Shown in pieces: positions 19,760 through 29,084 of a stretch of 37,816 bases of DNA (position 1 is the first letter of the stretch; each line of letters opens with the position of its first letter). The position numbers and the translations under genes are program-made. Origin of the DNA: Deltaproteobacteria bacterium (GTDB lineage Bacteria > Myxococcota_A > UBA796 > SXON01); NCBI GenBank assembly GCA_016875315.1, contig VGRQ01000004.1, positions 1 to 37,816 on the forward strand, read 5' to 3'. The notes below the pieces were generated by a model that saw only the letters and a program-made list of their open reading frames with translations, ran no database searches and was not told where the DNA came from.

Positions 19760-20057
19760 GTTCCACCCCGAGGCCCGCACGGAGCTCCTCCACGAACGGG
19801 GATGGTACCGCGAACGGAGTGAGCAGGTTGCGCTCGGGTTCGACACTACCGTGGCCGCCGCCGTCTCGCTGATCGCGGAGACGCCGGAGGTCGCGCCGGT
19901 CTGGCCCCCGATGGCCCACCGGAGGGTTCGCAAGTGGGCGCTGCGGCGGTACCCGTTCTGCCTATTCTATGTCGTTCTAGACGCACGCCTGGTCATTCTG
20001 GCCGTTGCCCATGCTCGGCGTCGCCCGGGGTACTGGCGGAGCAGGTTGGGGACGTAG
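19746..20057 (+). CDS. RelE/ParE-family toxin
   Basis: VEFHPEARTELLHERGWYRERSEQVALGF...KWALRRYPFCLFYVVLDARLVILAVAHARRRPGYW; start codon uncertain (CTG 19746 or other). Confidence 0.82.
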   Translation: MLAVEFHPEARTELLHERGWYRERSEQVALGFDTTVAAAVSLIAETPEVAPVWPPMAHRRVRKWALRRYPFCLFYVVLDARLVILAVAHARRRPGYWRSRLGT

Positions 20058-22205
20058 CCCGGGGCGCTCCGCCGCCTCGACCTGGAAACGCCTCCAGGGC
20101 CCGTCCAGCCCACTTGAAGTACACCCCCGCCGCCGCCTCCACGCGGCGATCCCCAGCAACAGGACGCCCGCCGCCCCGGAGTCGCTGGCGTCCTCGCAGG
20201 AACAGGCCGGGGTGTAGACCGCCTCGATGGGGGTGTCAAAAACCGGGTCGACCGGCTCGGGACAGAAAGCGCTGTTGGCGGCCCGCTCCTGCATCGCGAG
20301 CACGTAGAGCCCCGCGCCGAAGCCCACCATCGGCACGGGGCCGGCGTACTCGCCCGTTTCCGGAATGAACAGCTCCGGGATCTGCCGGCCATTGAGCATC
20401 GCCTGCCCGGTGATCCAGTCCTCGAGTTCCTCGGCGCGGGCGGTGGCGCAGGCACGTCGCATGGCGGTAGCTACCCGGAGGTCGGCGAAGGCCCACTCCG
20501 CATTGTCATAATCGCTGCCGTCGTCGTTGCGGGCGTAGCCCACGCCGGACTCCACCCGGAGCACCTCGTCCCAGGCCGCGAGCGTGGGGCCGAAGGAGCT
20601 GCCCAGGGGGTCGAGCACGTCGAAGTTATAGGCCTCTACCGCAGAGATATCGAGATAGTCGTCACCCGAGTTGAGCTGGCCCTTGCTCGCGGCGAGCACC
20701 CCGTTCTCGTCGACCAGCTCCAGCGCCACCGCCGCGGCGATGCCCTCCGCCGACTGGAGGTAGCCGGTGGCGCGCGGGTCGCCGAGTTGCAGCGCGATCT
20801 CCGCGGCGGCGCGCAGGCCCGCCACCGCCATCACCGAGGTGTAGGTGTACTGGTCTTGCTGGCCCGACCAGTGGCGTTCCCAGATGGAGCTGTCGACCGC
20901 GATGAGGCCGTTGCTGGCCACGATCATCGCCTGGAGCGGGTCGGCCACCTCGTCGAGGGCGCGCGCGCCCACATCGCCGAGCAGGCCGGTCTCGTCGCCC
21001 TGGGCCAGAATCTCAGCCAGCGCCCAGAGGAACAGCCCCCAGTTGTCAAGTTCCACGTTGGGACCGGTGCCGTCGTCGTCCGACCACTCGGTGCCGTCGC
21101 CGTAGAGGCGACACACGCTCACGCCGTAGTCCTGCCCGTTGACATACGCCGAGTAGCCGCCCGCCTTGCCCTCCTGGAACAGGAACCGGAGCGCGTTGGC
21201 CGCCTCCTCGCCGTAGCCCGCGCGCGCCAGGGCCACGATGCTGTAGGCCGAGTCGCGCACCCAGGTGATGTTCCAGTAGTGCGGGAAGTCGTCCTGCGGG
21301 GCGGCCACCGGGAAGCTCGCGACGATCTGGCCAAAGGCGGCACCGGGCTCGCGCACCTGGGCCATCTTCAGGTAGGCCAACTGCTGGCGGAAGACCGCCG
21401 TCTCGTCGCTGCCGAGGTCGGCCGGTACCGAGGCCTCGGACTGGAACGCCGCCCAGCCCTGCAACTCGGCCACCAGCCAGTCGCGAGCGCCCGCCTCGAG
21501 CGGCGACCAGTCCGGCGTGGGATCGGTGGTGGTGAACACCCCGTGCCACGCCTCCTCGCCTGGCCCCAGCGAGGGCACGCTCCAGCCGAAGCCCGGGACG
21601 ATGCTCGACGCGTAGAAAGCGCAGTCACCAGCGAGCTTCCGCCCGGCGAGCACCGTGTCGTACACCTGCTCGCAGGTGTTGTCTGCGGCACCCGGCGCGT
21701 GGAACCAGAGCGCAATGTCGCTCGCCTCCTCCACCACGAGGTCGGCGGCGTAGGTGGCCACGGTCTCGCTGCCGCCTGCCTGCCAGTTGTGCAGCGAGGC
21801 CAGCTGGAAGGCCGGCACCCGCGCGCTGGCGCTCGGGTTGCGCACGCGCACCACCTGGGCCACGCCGAAGCCCTCGTAGGCCATCGGCATGAAGGCCCAC
21901 TGGGTGAACTCCAGGTTGCCCGCCACCTGCTTGCTGCCAATCACGCCCGTGCCGTCCTCGGTCCACACCGACTCGGGGTCGCTCAGCCAGTTGCCGGTGC
22001 CGTCGAGGTCGGTGTAGCCAAAGTAGGTGTCGTACAGGATGTCGTCGGTGTACTCGTAGGCGTCGTACTGGGAATAGGTGTGGTTCCAGGCCTGTGTGAG
22101 GCGGTCGCCGTCGTAGACGATCACCCCGAAGCCATTCCCGGCCGCGCGCGTGTAGAGCGACGTGAAGGGCTCCACCGCGAGCGCAGACAGGACGAGGAGC
22201 GTCAC
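19977..22205 (-). CDS. Exported glucoamylase (GH15)-like enzyme with MYXO-CTERM-like tail plus atypical extension
   Basis: HYWNITWVRDSAYSIVALARAGYGEEAANALRFLF and SSIWERHWSGQQDQYTYTSVMAVAGL; CSCEDASDSGAAGVLLLGIAAWRRRRG near the C-terminus; GTG start overlapping the upstream gene's stop. Confidence 0.75.
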   Translation of the reverse strand: MTLLVLSALAVEPFTSLYTRAAGNGFGVIVYDGDRLTQAWNHTYSQYDAYEYTDDILYDTYFGYTDLDGTGNWLSDPESVWTEDGTGVIGSKQVAGNLEFTQWAFMPMAYEGFGVAQVVRVRNPSASARVPAFQLASLHNWQAGGSETVATYAADLVVEEASDIALWFHAPGAADNTCEQVYDTVLAGRKLAGDCAFYASSIVPGFGWSVPSLGPGEEAWHGVFTTTDPTPDWSPLEAGARDWLVAELQGWAAFQSEASVPADLGSDETAVFRQQLAYLKMAQVREPGAAFGQIVASFPVAAPQDDFPHYWNITWVRDSAYSIVALARAGYGEEAANALRFLFQEGKAGGYSAYVNGQDYGVSVCRLYGDGTEWSDDDGTGPNVELDNWGLFLWALAEILAQGDETGLLGDVGARALDEVADPLQAMIVASNGLIAVDSSIWERHWSGQQDQYTYTSVMAVAGLRAAAEIALQLGDPRATGYLQSAEGIAAAVALELVDENGVLAASKGQLNSGDDYLDISAVEAYNFDVLDPLGSSFGPTLAAWDEVLRVESGVGYARNDDGSDYDNAEWAFADLRVATAMRRACATARAEELEDWITGQAMLNGRQIPELFIPETGEYAGPVPMVGFGAGLYVLAMQERAANSAFCPEPVDPVFDTPIEAVYTPACSCEDASDSGAAGVLLLGIAAWRRRRGCTSSGLDGPWRRFQVEAAERPGLRPQPAPPVPRATPSMGNGQNDQACV

Positions 22206-24559
22206 TCGGGCACCAGGACGCGGCTGTCGAGGGCACCCACGTACACCGAGAGGCTGTCGCCGTCGGGCTCGAAACGCTCGCCGGTGAAGATGTCGACGTA
22301 GCTGGCACTCGGCAGGCCGGCGAAACTGAGCCCGTTGCTCAGCGTGCGCGCATCGCCGCGGTTGAGGATCACCAGCACGGCGTCGCTGCCGTTCACCCGC
22401 GCGTAGGCCCAGGTGTCGGCCTCGTTTTCCCACCAGTCCACGCGCGTGCCCGTCGACATCGCCGGGTGCTCGCGACGGGCTTGCCCGAGCGCCTGGACGT
22501 GGGCCAGGACGCGCGACTCGTCGGCACTGAGATCGCTGCCGAAGCGCATCTGCTGCCGGTTGTCGGGGTCGGCGTAGCCGGGCAGGCCGATCTCGTCGCC
22601 GTAGTAGATGAGCGGGAGTCCCTCGGAGCTGAGCAGGAAGGTCCAGGCCAGGCTCAGGCGATCGTAGGGCTCCGACCAGCCCGGGGCGGCGGCCGGGTCG
22701 CGCAGGCTGCCGTCGTCGCCGCACGCGCCCACCGATCCCTCTCCCGAGGCCGCCGCGATGAACCGCGACACGTCGTGATTGCCGAGGAAGGGCGACATCA
22801 GCGCCCCCCCGTAGGCCGCCTGCGACGCGGCCCAGGACGCCTGGAGCGAGCCGTCGCCGTTGCTCAGCCCGGCGCTCCCCTCGGCGAAGGCGGCGATGAT
22901 GCTGTAGTACAGCGGGAAGTCGAACTGGGCGTCGAGCTTGCCGTCGCCGATGTACTCCGCGATCTTGGTGTAGCCGTCGAATGTCTCGCCAATGGTACGG
23001 AAGTCCTCGGTGCCACCCACGCCCGAGTGTTCGATTTCCCGGGCGATGCGGGCCTGGCTGTTGACCACCACCGACATCGGCATGTGTTTCACCGCGTCGA
23101 TGCGGTAGCCGTCGAGGTCGTAGTCCCTGGCGAAGTCGATCGCCGCGTCGACCGAGCGGACGAGGGGGTCGTCCTGGGTGTAGTCGATGTCGGGCAGGTA
23201 CTCAGCGAACCAGCAGGTTTCCGTGCGCTGGTCCCAGTTGAGCTCGCCGTCGCCGTCGTCGTCTTCCTCGCAGATGAAGCGGTCGTTGAACCACTCGGGA
23301 CGGGTGGTGTACCAGTCGTGGGTCTCGTGCACGTGGTTGGCCACCCAGTCGACCATCACCCGCATGCCGCGCGCGTGGGCCTCGTCGACGAGGAGGCGGA
23401 GGTCGTCGGCGCTGCCGAAGTGCTCCTCGGGATCGTCGCCCGACGGCCAGTAGCCGTGGTAGCCGGCGTAGCTGGCGTTGCACTGCCCGTCCCAGGGGCC
23501 CTCGGCGTTGTCTTGCGGGGCCGTCAACCAGAGCGCAGTGACGCCCAGGTCGTCGAGGTAGTCCAGCTTGGCCACCACCCCGGCCCAGTCGCCGCCCTGG
23601 TAGTCGACGTCGGCGCCCTCCGACTCGTTGAGCGCCGCGTCGCCATCGAAGAAGCGGTCGACGAACACGAAGTAGAGGAGTCCGCTCTCCCAGTCGCGCT
23701 CGTCGAGCCAGAAGGGCACGTAGAGATCCTCGGCTCCGTCGGCGCCGACGCGGATGACATGCCGCCCGCTGTCGAGACCGGACGTGGCGAAGTAGAAGGT
23801 CTGGTCGGTCCACCCGTCGATCGGCTCGCCATCGAGCGTGGCCCAGGCGCCCGTCACCTCGCGATCCGCCCGCGCGCCCACCTCGATGCCGCGCGTGTCG
23901 CGGTCGATCTTCACCCTCGTGGTTTCCAGCAGCGGATCGTCGCAGTCGTTGACCACGACGAGCGAGTTGCAGCCGTTGCCCCCGGGGGAGCACTCCGCGT
24001 CGTAGCTCTGGCCCTCGTCGCAGTGGATGAAGTCGGCCTCCGCGTCGCAGCGCCAGTCGCTTCCGTTCTCGACGTACTTGTACGCGTAGCTGCCCGGCGA
24101 GAGCACCAGCGTGGTGCTCCAGCTCCCGTCGGTGCCCTCTTCCAGCACGTCGGCCGTGGTCGACCAGCCGTTGAAGTCGCCCGCGATGGCCACGCTCTGG
24201 GCACCCGGCGCCTCGGTGGAGAAGATCATCGGGCAGCCGGAGATCGAGCCCGGCAGAACCTCCACGCTGAGGTTGGTCTCGGCATCCTGCCCGCAGGCGT
24301 CGGTGGCCACCAGTTGCACCGAGGCGTAGCCCACGTCGCTGCCGTTGCCGGTGAGGTGGAGCTTGGTGCCCCGCATCTCGGCGTTGACCTTGCCATCGGA
24401 CACGGCGGTGAAGCTGAGCGACTTGCCCTCGGCATAGTCGGCGAGGTCGAGGGGCACATCCACCCCCTCGGTGACGGTGACGGGCTCGAGCTCCGACCAG
24501 GCAGGCGGCGCCTCGCAGCAGGCCCCGAGGAGCAGCACGAGCAGGAGGCTCGACTTCAT
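22202..24559 (-). CDS. GH13 alpha-amylase-family lipoprotein with N-terminal Ig-like and CBM48/E-set-like domains
   Basis: MKSSLLLVLLLGACC lipobox; VAIAGDFNGWS; RVMVDWVANHVH, DGYRIDAVKHM, TIGETFDG, FLGNHDVSRF. Confidence 0.9.
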   Translation of the reverse strand: MKSSLLLVLLLGACCEAPPAWSELEPVTVTEGVDVPLDLADYAEGKSLSFTAVSDGKVNAEMRGTKLHLTGNGSDVGYASVQLVATDACGQDAETNLSVEVLPGSISGCPMIFSTEAPGAQSVAIAGDFNGWSTTADVLEEGTDGSWSTTLVLSPGSYAYKYVENGSDWRCDAEADFIHCDEGQSYDAECSPGGNGCNSLVVVNDCDDPLLETTRVKIDRDTRGIEVGARADREVTGAWATLDGEPIDGWTDQTFYFATSGLDSGRHVIRVGADGAEDLYVPFWLDERDWESGLLYFVFVDRFFDGDAALNESEGADVDYQGGDWAGVVAKLDYLDDLGVTALWLTAPQDNAEGPWDGQCNASYAGYHGYWPSGDDPEEHFGSADDLRLLVDEAHARGMRVMVDWVANHVHETHDWYTTRPEWFNDRFICEEDDDGDGELNWDQRTETCWFAEYLPDIDYTQDDPLVRSVDAAIDFARDYDLDGYRIDAVKHMPMSVVVNSQARIAREIEHSGVGGTEDFRTIGETFDGYTKIAEYIGDGKLDAQFDFPLYYSIIAAFAEGSAGLSNGDGSLQASWAASQAAYGGALMSPFLGNHDVSRFIAAASGEGSVGACGDDGSLRDPAAAPGWSEPYDRLSLAWTFLLSSEGLPLIYYGDEIGLPGYADPDNRQQMRFGSDLSADESRVLAHVQALGQARREHPAMSTGTRVDWWENEADTWAYARVNGSDAVLVILNRGDARTLSNGLSFAGLPSASYVDIFTGERFEPDGDSLSVYVGALDSRVLVPE

Positions 24560-25746
24560 GCGCCCTTCACCGGCACGACCTCGCCGTCGGCGATGGTGGC
24601 GGGGCCCTGCACGGGGCGTGGCCAGCGGCGAGCGAGGTCGGCCGCAGGGGCAACGAGGAGGGCGTCGTTCGGCACGGCCATACCGTAGCCGAGCCGCACG
24701 CCCGCGCCGACCCTCGCGCGGTGGCCGACGCAACTGCCGAGGAAGTGTGTGCCCGAGGACGCGCGCTCCTGGCCGACATCGACACGGATCGGGCCGCCGA
24801 AGGACAGGTCGAGCGTCGTCACGCCCTGGGCGATGAAGCTGTCGCGACCAAACACGCAGGCCTGGTGGCCCCAGCCCTGGCTCACCAGCGCGCCCTCCGC
24901 GAGCACCGAGAGCGCCAGGTGCGCGCCGCGGCCCACCTGCGCGCGCGCCCCCACGCTGGAGGCCACCACGTGGGCCTGCGCGTCGATGCTGGCGCCCTCG
25001 CCCACCACCGAGCCACGCACCACCGCCAGCGGCCCGATCACCGCGCCCGCGCCCACCTCGCTCACCTCGACCACCGCCGAGGGGTGGATCTTCGCGCCTT
25101 TCCCGATGCGACAGACGGCCCGGTGGATACGCGCCTCGCTGGGCCATCCCGCCGCCCAGAGCACCTGCGCGACGCGCCCGAGTTTCCACCACCAGGGCGC
25201 GGTGTTGAAGTGCTCGGTGATCTCGGCCGCCTTGGCGGTGAGCCCCAGCAGGTTCACCCGGACGAGGTGGATCCAGTGCTCGATGTCGTGGGCGATGGCC
25301 GGGCCGGTGACCATGCCGCCCTCGGCCACCACGTGCGCGAAGGCCGGGTGGACCGTGGGCGGCGGCGTTGCCTGCAAGTTCAAGTCGAACTCGAGGTCGC
25401 CGAGACCGTCGAGGGTCGCGGGCTCGCCCTTGTTGACGAACCCGATACGCGGTCGCGACGGGTCGGCACAGAGGGGTGCCGCCATCCGCAGCCAGCCCTC
25501 GTCGCGGATGCGCAGTCGACCGGTCTGCCCGTTCTTGCGCAGTTTTCGCAGCAGCGAGGCGGTGAAGTAGGTACCCTCGCCGAACACGAGACGCGGTCGC
25601 GACAGGTCGTCGCCGAGGGTGAATCCCGCGGCGGCGAGGGCCTCGTCCTGCACGGCGCGGAGGGTACGCCCGAGCACGGGGAGCGAGCCCGGGCTCTCGC
25701 CGAAGGGCGCGATGGAACCGGCGCCCTGGACGCGAACGGCGAGCAC
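24556..25746 (-). CDS. Left-handed beta-helix (hexapeptide-repeat) nucleotidyltransferase/acyltransferase-like protein
   Basis: Hexapeptide pattern IGKGAKIHPSAVVEVSEVGAGAVIGPLAVVRGSVVGEGASIDAQAHV; ATGA overlap with the downstream GH13 gene. Confidence 0.7.
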   Translation of the reverse strand: MLAVRVQGAGSIAPFGESPGSLPVLGRTLRAVQDEALAAAGFTLGDDLSRPRLVFGEGTYFTASLLRKLRKNGQTGRLRIRDEGWLRMAAPLCADPSRPRIGFVNKGEPATLDGLGDLEFDLNLQATPPPTVHPAFAHVVAEGGMVTGPAIAHDIEHWIHLVRVNLLGLTAKAAEITEHFNTAPWWWKLGRVAQVLWAAGWPSEARIHRAVCRIGKGAKIHPSAVVEVSEVGAGAVIGPLAVVRGSVVGEGASIDAQAHVVASSVGARAQVGRGAHLALSVLAEGALVSQGWGHQACVFGRDSFIAQGVTTLDLSFGGPIRVDVGQERASSGTHFLGSCVGHRARVGAGVRLGYGMAVPNDALLVAPAADLARRWPRPVQGPATIADGEVVPVKGA

Positions 25747-25777
25747 GGCGGAGTCTAGCCCGTTAGCCGCCCCACCG

Positions 25778-28153
25778 ATGCCCAGCGCCAAGCCGCCCGC
25801 GCTGCCTACCCTGGCCCCGGGGGCCCTGGAAACGCTCCTCGATCGCTCCGGCGCGCTCATCTACTCGGTGGGCGCCGGCGGGAAGATCCTCTCGATCAAC
25901 CGCGCCCTCGTCGACCGGCTCGACCTCGACCCGGCGGCCCTGCCCGACCTTCGCGCCTGGACCCGATCGCTGATCGCCGAGCCCGCCCTGCGCGACGGCA
26001 TCATCGCCACCCACGAGCGTGCGCTGGCCGGGGAGAAGGTGCGCGAGGCCGAGTGGGTCCACACCAGCCGCGGCGGCGACGCGCGGCAAGTGCGCTGGCA
26101 GTTCGTGCCGCAGGGCGAGGGCGCGAGCCGGATGGTGGTGGTGGTCGGGGAAGACGTGACCGACCGTCGCAAGCTCGAGCACTGGGTGCGCTTGCAGGGG
26201 GGCTTGCTGGAGAGCGTGCCCGAGGCGGTGATCCTCGCCGACACCGAGGGACGCATCCTGCACTGGTCGGGCGGAGCCGAGCGCCTGCTCGGCTACTCGC
26301 CGCGGAGCGCGCTGGAGCGGCCGCTGTCCAACATCCTCGCCGCCGAGTCGCCGCGGGCGATGGTGCTCGCGTGGATCGACCGCGCCCGCACCGAGGGCAG
26401 CTTCCGTGAAACCCTGCCGCTGCGCCGCGAGCGTGGCGACAGCGTGGAGTGCGACGTGCAGGTGGCGCGCGTGGTGAACGACCGGGGCCAGTTGCAGGCG
26501 ATCGCGCTCATCGCGGCGCCCCCTCACGCCGCCGTGGCCACGGTCCCGGTGGCCAACGCCGAGGGCGACAAGGCGGTGCGCGAACTCGACCGCGCCGTGG
26601 GCTCGATCATCTCGGTGCCGGCCGTCGTGACCGCGCCCGACGGCACCGTGCGCGCCTGGAGCCGGGGCGCCGAGCGGCTCGGCGGCCTGTCCTCGGTCAA
26701 GGCGCGCGGGCAGAAGGTGCTCGACGAGGTGCTCGTCGTCCCCGAGCTGGGCTGGGACGGCCTGCTCACGCGCCTGGTGGCGCGCGGCAAGCACAGCCAG
26801 ACGGTCGAGGTGCGCCGGCCCAACGGCACCCGCTCGCGCGCCGAGCTCGACGCGGTGGCCCTCAAGGCTCCCGACGGCACCATCGACACCGTGCTCATGC
26901 TCTTCGTGGATCGCGCCGAGGCCGACGCGGTGATCGCCGAGTCGCGGCGAACCAAGGCGAGGGCGCTCGAGAGCGTGTTTGCCGAGGGCATGGTGAGCCG
27001 CCTGCTCGACGCGTTCGCGTACTTCGAACCCGACCACCGGGTGGTGCTGTCGCGACTGGCCGACCTGCGGACGATCGCGCGGCTGGTGTCGAGCGGGGCG
27101 AGCCTGCGCGAGTTCGACCAGGTCACGCGGCGCGCCCAGCTCGCCGACAAGGAGAAAGAACTCGACCTCGTGATCGACCGCCTGGGCGACGGCCTGTCGC
27201 GACTGCGCACGCTGGCGCACGACGTGCGCTCCTTCGCCGAGGCCGACCACGGCGCCCCGGAGCCGGTGCGCCTGTCCCGCGAGCTCGAGGCGGCGCGCGA
27301 CCTGCTCGCGCACACCTTCGACAATCGTCACGCGGTGGAATTCGTCGTGGAAGACCTGCCCGCCGCGCGGGCGGTCCGCGGCCCGCTCCTGCGCGGGCTC
27401 ACGCTCTTGTTGCTCGCCTCCATCGAGAGCTTCGGCCCCGAGGAGGAGGGCCGGATCCACGTGGAAGGCAAGGTCCAGGGCGGCTGGATCTGGCTGGAAC
27501 TGCGCGACAACGGGCAGGGCTACTCGTCGGAAGTGCAGACGCGCATCACCGACCCGGACTTCCTCGCCTCCTGCGGCGGCTACGCGCCGTTGTTCCTCGG
27601 CATGGCGCGCGAGGCGATCCGCGAGGCCGGGGGCACGCTCGACCTGGGCAGCGCCATCGGCACCGGCGCCAGGGTGCGCGTGAGCTTCCCCATCGCCGAG
27701 CAGGCGGCCGGCATCCGGCCGCTGGAGTCGCCGCGCCCGCCGATGGCGTCGCGGGGCAAGATCCTTCTCGTGGAGGAAGACGCGCTCCTGCGCCGGGCGC
27801 TGGAGCGCCACCTCGGCGAGATCTTCGAGGTGGTGGCCACGCCCACCGTGGCCGACGCCATCGCCGAGATCGGCAAGCAGCCCTTCGAGGTGGCCGTGGT
27901 GAGCTTCCCGCGCCCGGAGAGCTTCGGGCTGCGGCTCGTCACCCGGCTGGCAGAGGCCGCGCCCGACCTCGGCCGCAACATGATCGTCGTGGTACCCCCC
28001 GGGGTGCGCCACGCCACCCGCGAGCGCCTCGTCTTCCAGGGCGCCATCGTGCTCACCCGCCCCGCCGACTTCACCAGCATCCGCTCCATCTGCGAGCGCC
28101 TGGTGCCCGGCGAGATGGTGGTGGTCGAGGCGGAGGAGCTGGGGGAGGTGTAG
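25778..28153 (+). CDS. Multi-PAS sensor-kinase-like protein with HATPase-like region and C-terminal receiver-like domain, apparently degenerate
   Basis: PAS patterns (VILADTEGRILHWSGGAERLLGYSPRSALERPL), HATPase G1 LRDNGQGYSS, receiver-like GKILLVEEDALLRRALERHL. Confidence 0.78.
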   Translation: MPSAKPPALPTLAPGALETLLDRSGALIYSVGAGGKILSINRALVDRLDLDPAALPDLRAWTRSLIAEPALRDGIIATHERALAGEKVREAEWVHTSRGGDARQVRWQFVPQGEGASRMVVVVGEDVTDRRKLEHWVRLQGGLLESVPEAVILADTEGRILHWSGGAERLLGYSPRSALERPLSNILAAESPRAMVLAWIDRARTEGSFRETLPLRRERGDSVECDVQVARVVNDRGQLQAIALIAAPPHAAVATVPVANAEGDKAVRELDRAVGSIISVPAVVTAPDGTVRAWSRGAERLGGLSSVKARGQKVLDEVLVVPELGWDGLLTRLVARGKHSQTVEVRRPNGTRSRAELDAVALKAPDGTIDTVLMLFVDRAEADAVIAESRRTKARALESVFAEGMVSRLLDAFAYFEPDHRVVLSRLADLRTIARLVSSGASLREFDQVTRRAQLADKEKELDLVIDRLGDGLSRLRTLAHDVRSFAEADHGAPEPVRLSRELEAARDLLAHTFDNRHAVEFVVEDLPAARAVRGPLLRGLTLLLLASIESFGPEEEGRIHVEGKVQGGWIWLELRDNGQGYSSEVQTRITDPDFLASCGGYAPLFLGMAREAIREAGGTLDLGSAIGTGARVRVSFPIAEQAAGIRPLESPRPPMASRGKILLVEEDALLRRALERHLGEIFEVVATPTVADAIAEIGKQPFEVAVVSFPRPESFGLRLVTRLAEAAPDLGRNMIVVVPPGVRHATRERLVFQGAIVLTRPADFTSIRSICERLVPGEMVVVEAEELGEV

Positions 28154-28167
28154 CGGGTTGGGCTGGC

Positions 28168-29082
28168 CTACGGGTACTTCGTCTCGCCCAGGTCCGACAT
28201 GTCAACCACGTTGCCCGGGATGACACCCCACTCGCACTCGCCCACGCTGCCCTCGTCGCAGCCCCAGCAACTGATCTTGCCCGCAGTGGAGAGGGCGCAG
28301 AAGAAGCCGCCTCCGGCGCCAAGCGATCGGAAGGTGCCCGCGGGAGGCGAGAGCGAGGGCGTGTCCGATCCCCAACATTGCAGCGTGTCGTCTGACCGCA
28401 GCGCGCAGGCCGCGCCGCTCGCGACGGCGAGGGACTTGACACGCGCGAGCGCCGGGGGGAGGTTCACCGCTTCGTGGGCGCCCCAGCAACTTGGCTGCCC
28501 ACCGGGATCGAGCACGCAGGCAGCCCCGCCTCCTCCCGACACCATCACCCACGGCCCGGCGAGCGGCACAGTTGGCGGGTACGCGGCGTTGAATGCGCCG
28601 CTGCATGCCAGGAGGCCGCTGGGGTCGATTGTGCAGGTGTCGTTGGTGTACACCGCCAGCGTGGTAAACGGACCTTCGCCCGGCCGCGTCTCCCCGGCGT
28701 GGTCCGTCCCCCAGCACGTCACCTCGCCCTGCTCGTCCAGACCGCACCCGTGGTGCTCGCCGAGACCCACCTGCGTGAACTTCGTGCTGGGCGCGTCGGT
28801 CGCTCCGAACGCGGTGTTGCCCCAGCAGTACGGGACGCCCGCCGTCAGCGCGCAGGTGACGTAGGCGCTCAGCACCAGCGAGTCGAAGCCCTGCTCGGCA
28901 GGCAAGCCCAGCTGGGCGTAGTCCACGCCCGCGCGGAGGAACTGGCACTCGTAGCGGGGACCGTCGCGGGCGCAGGCGCCATAGCCGCCCACGTACAACG
29001 CGTCGTAGCCGCCGGAATCCGCCGGCTCCGCCGTCTCGCCCTCGCCATCGCAGGCGAGCAGGGGCACGAGGAGGAGGAACAC
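28168..29082 (-). CDS. RCC1-repeat-like lipoprotein
   Basis: MFLLLVPLLAC lipobox-like; repeats G.HHGCGLDEQGEVTCWG, GAACALRSDDTLQCWG, GFFCALSTAGKISCWG. Confidence 0.8.
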   Translation of the reverse strand: MFLLLVPLLACDGEGETAEPADSGGYDALYVGGYGACARDGPRYECQFLRAGVDYAQLGLPAEQGFDSLVLSAYVTCALTAGVPYCWGNTAFGATDAPSTKFTQVGLGEHHGCGLDEQGEVTCWGTDHAGETRPGEGPFTTLAVYTNDTCTIDPSGLLACSGAFNAAYPPTVPLAGPWVMVSGGGGAACVLDPGGQPSCWGAHEAVNLPPALARVKSLAVASGAACALRSDDTLQCWGSDTPSLSPPAGTFRSLGAGGGFFCALSTAGKISCWGCDEGSVGECEWGVIPGNVVDMSDLGETKYP

Positions 29083-29084
29083 GC

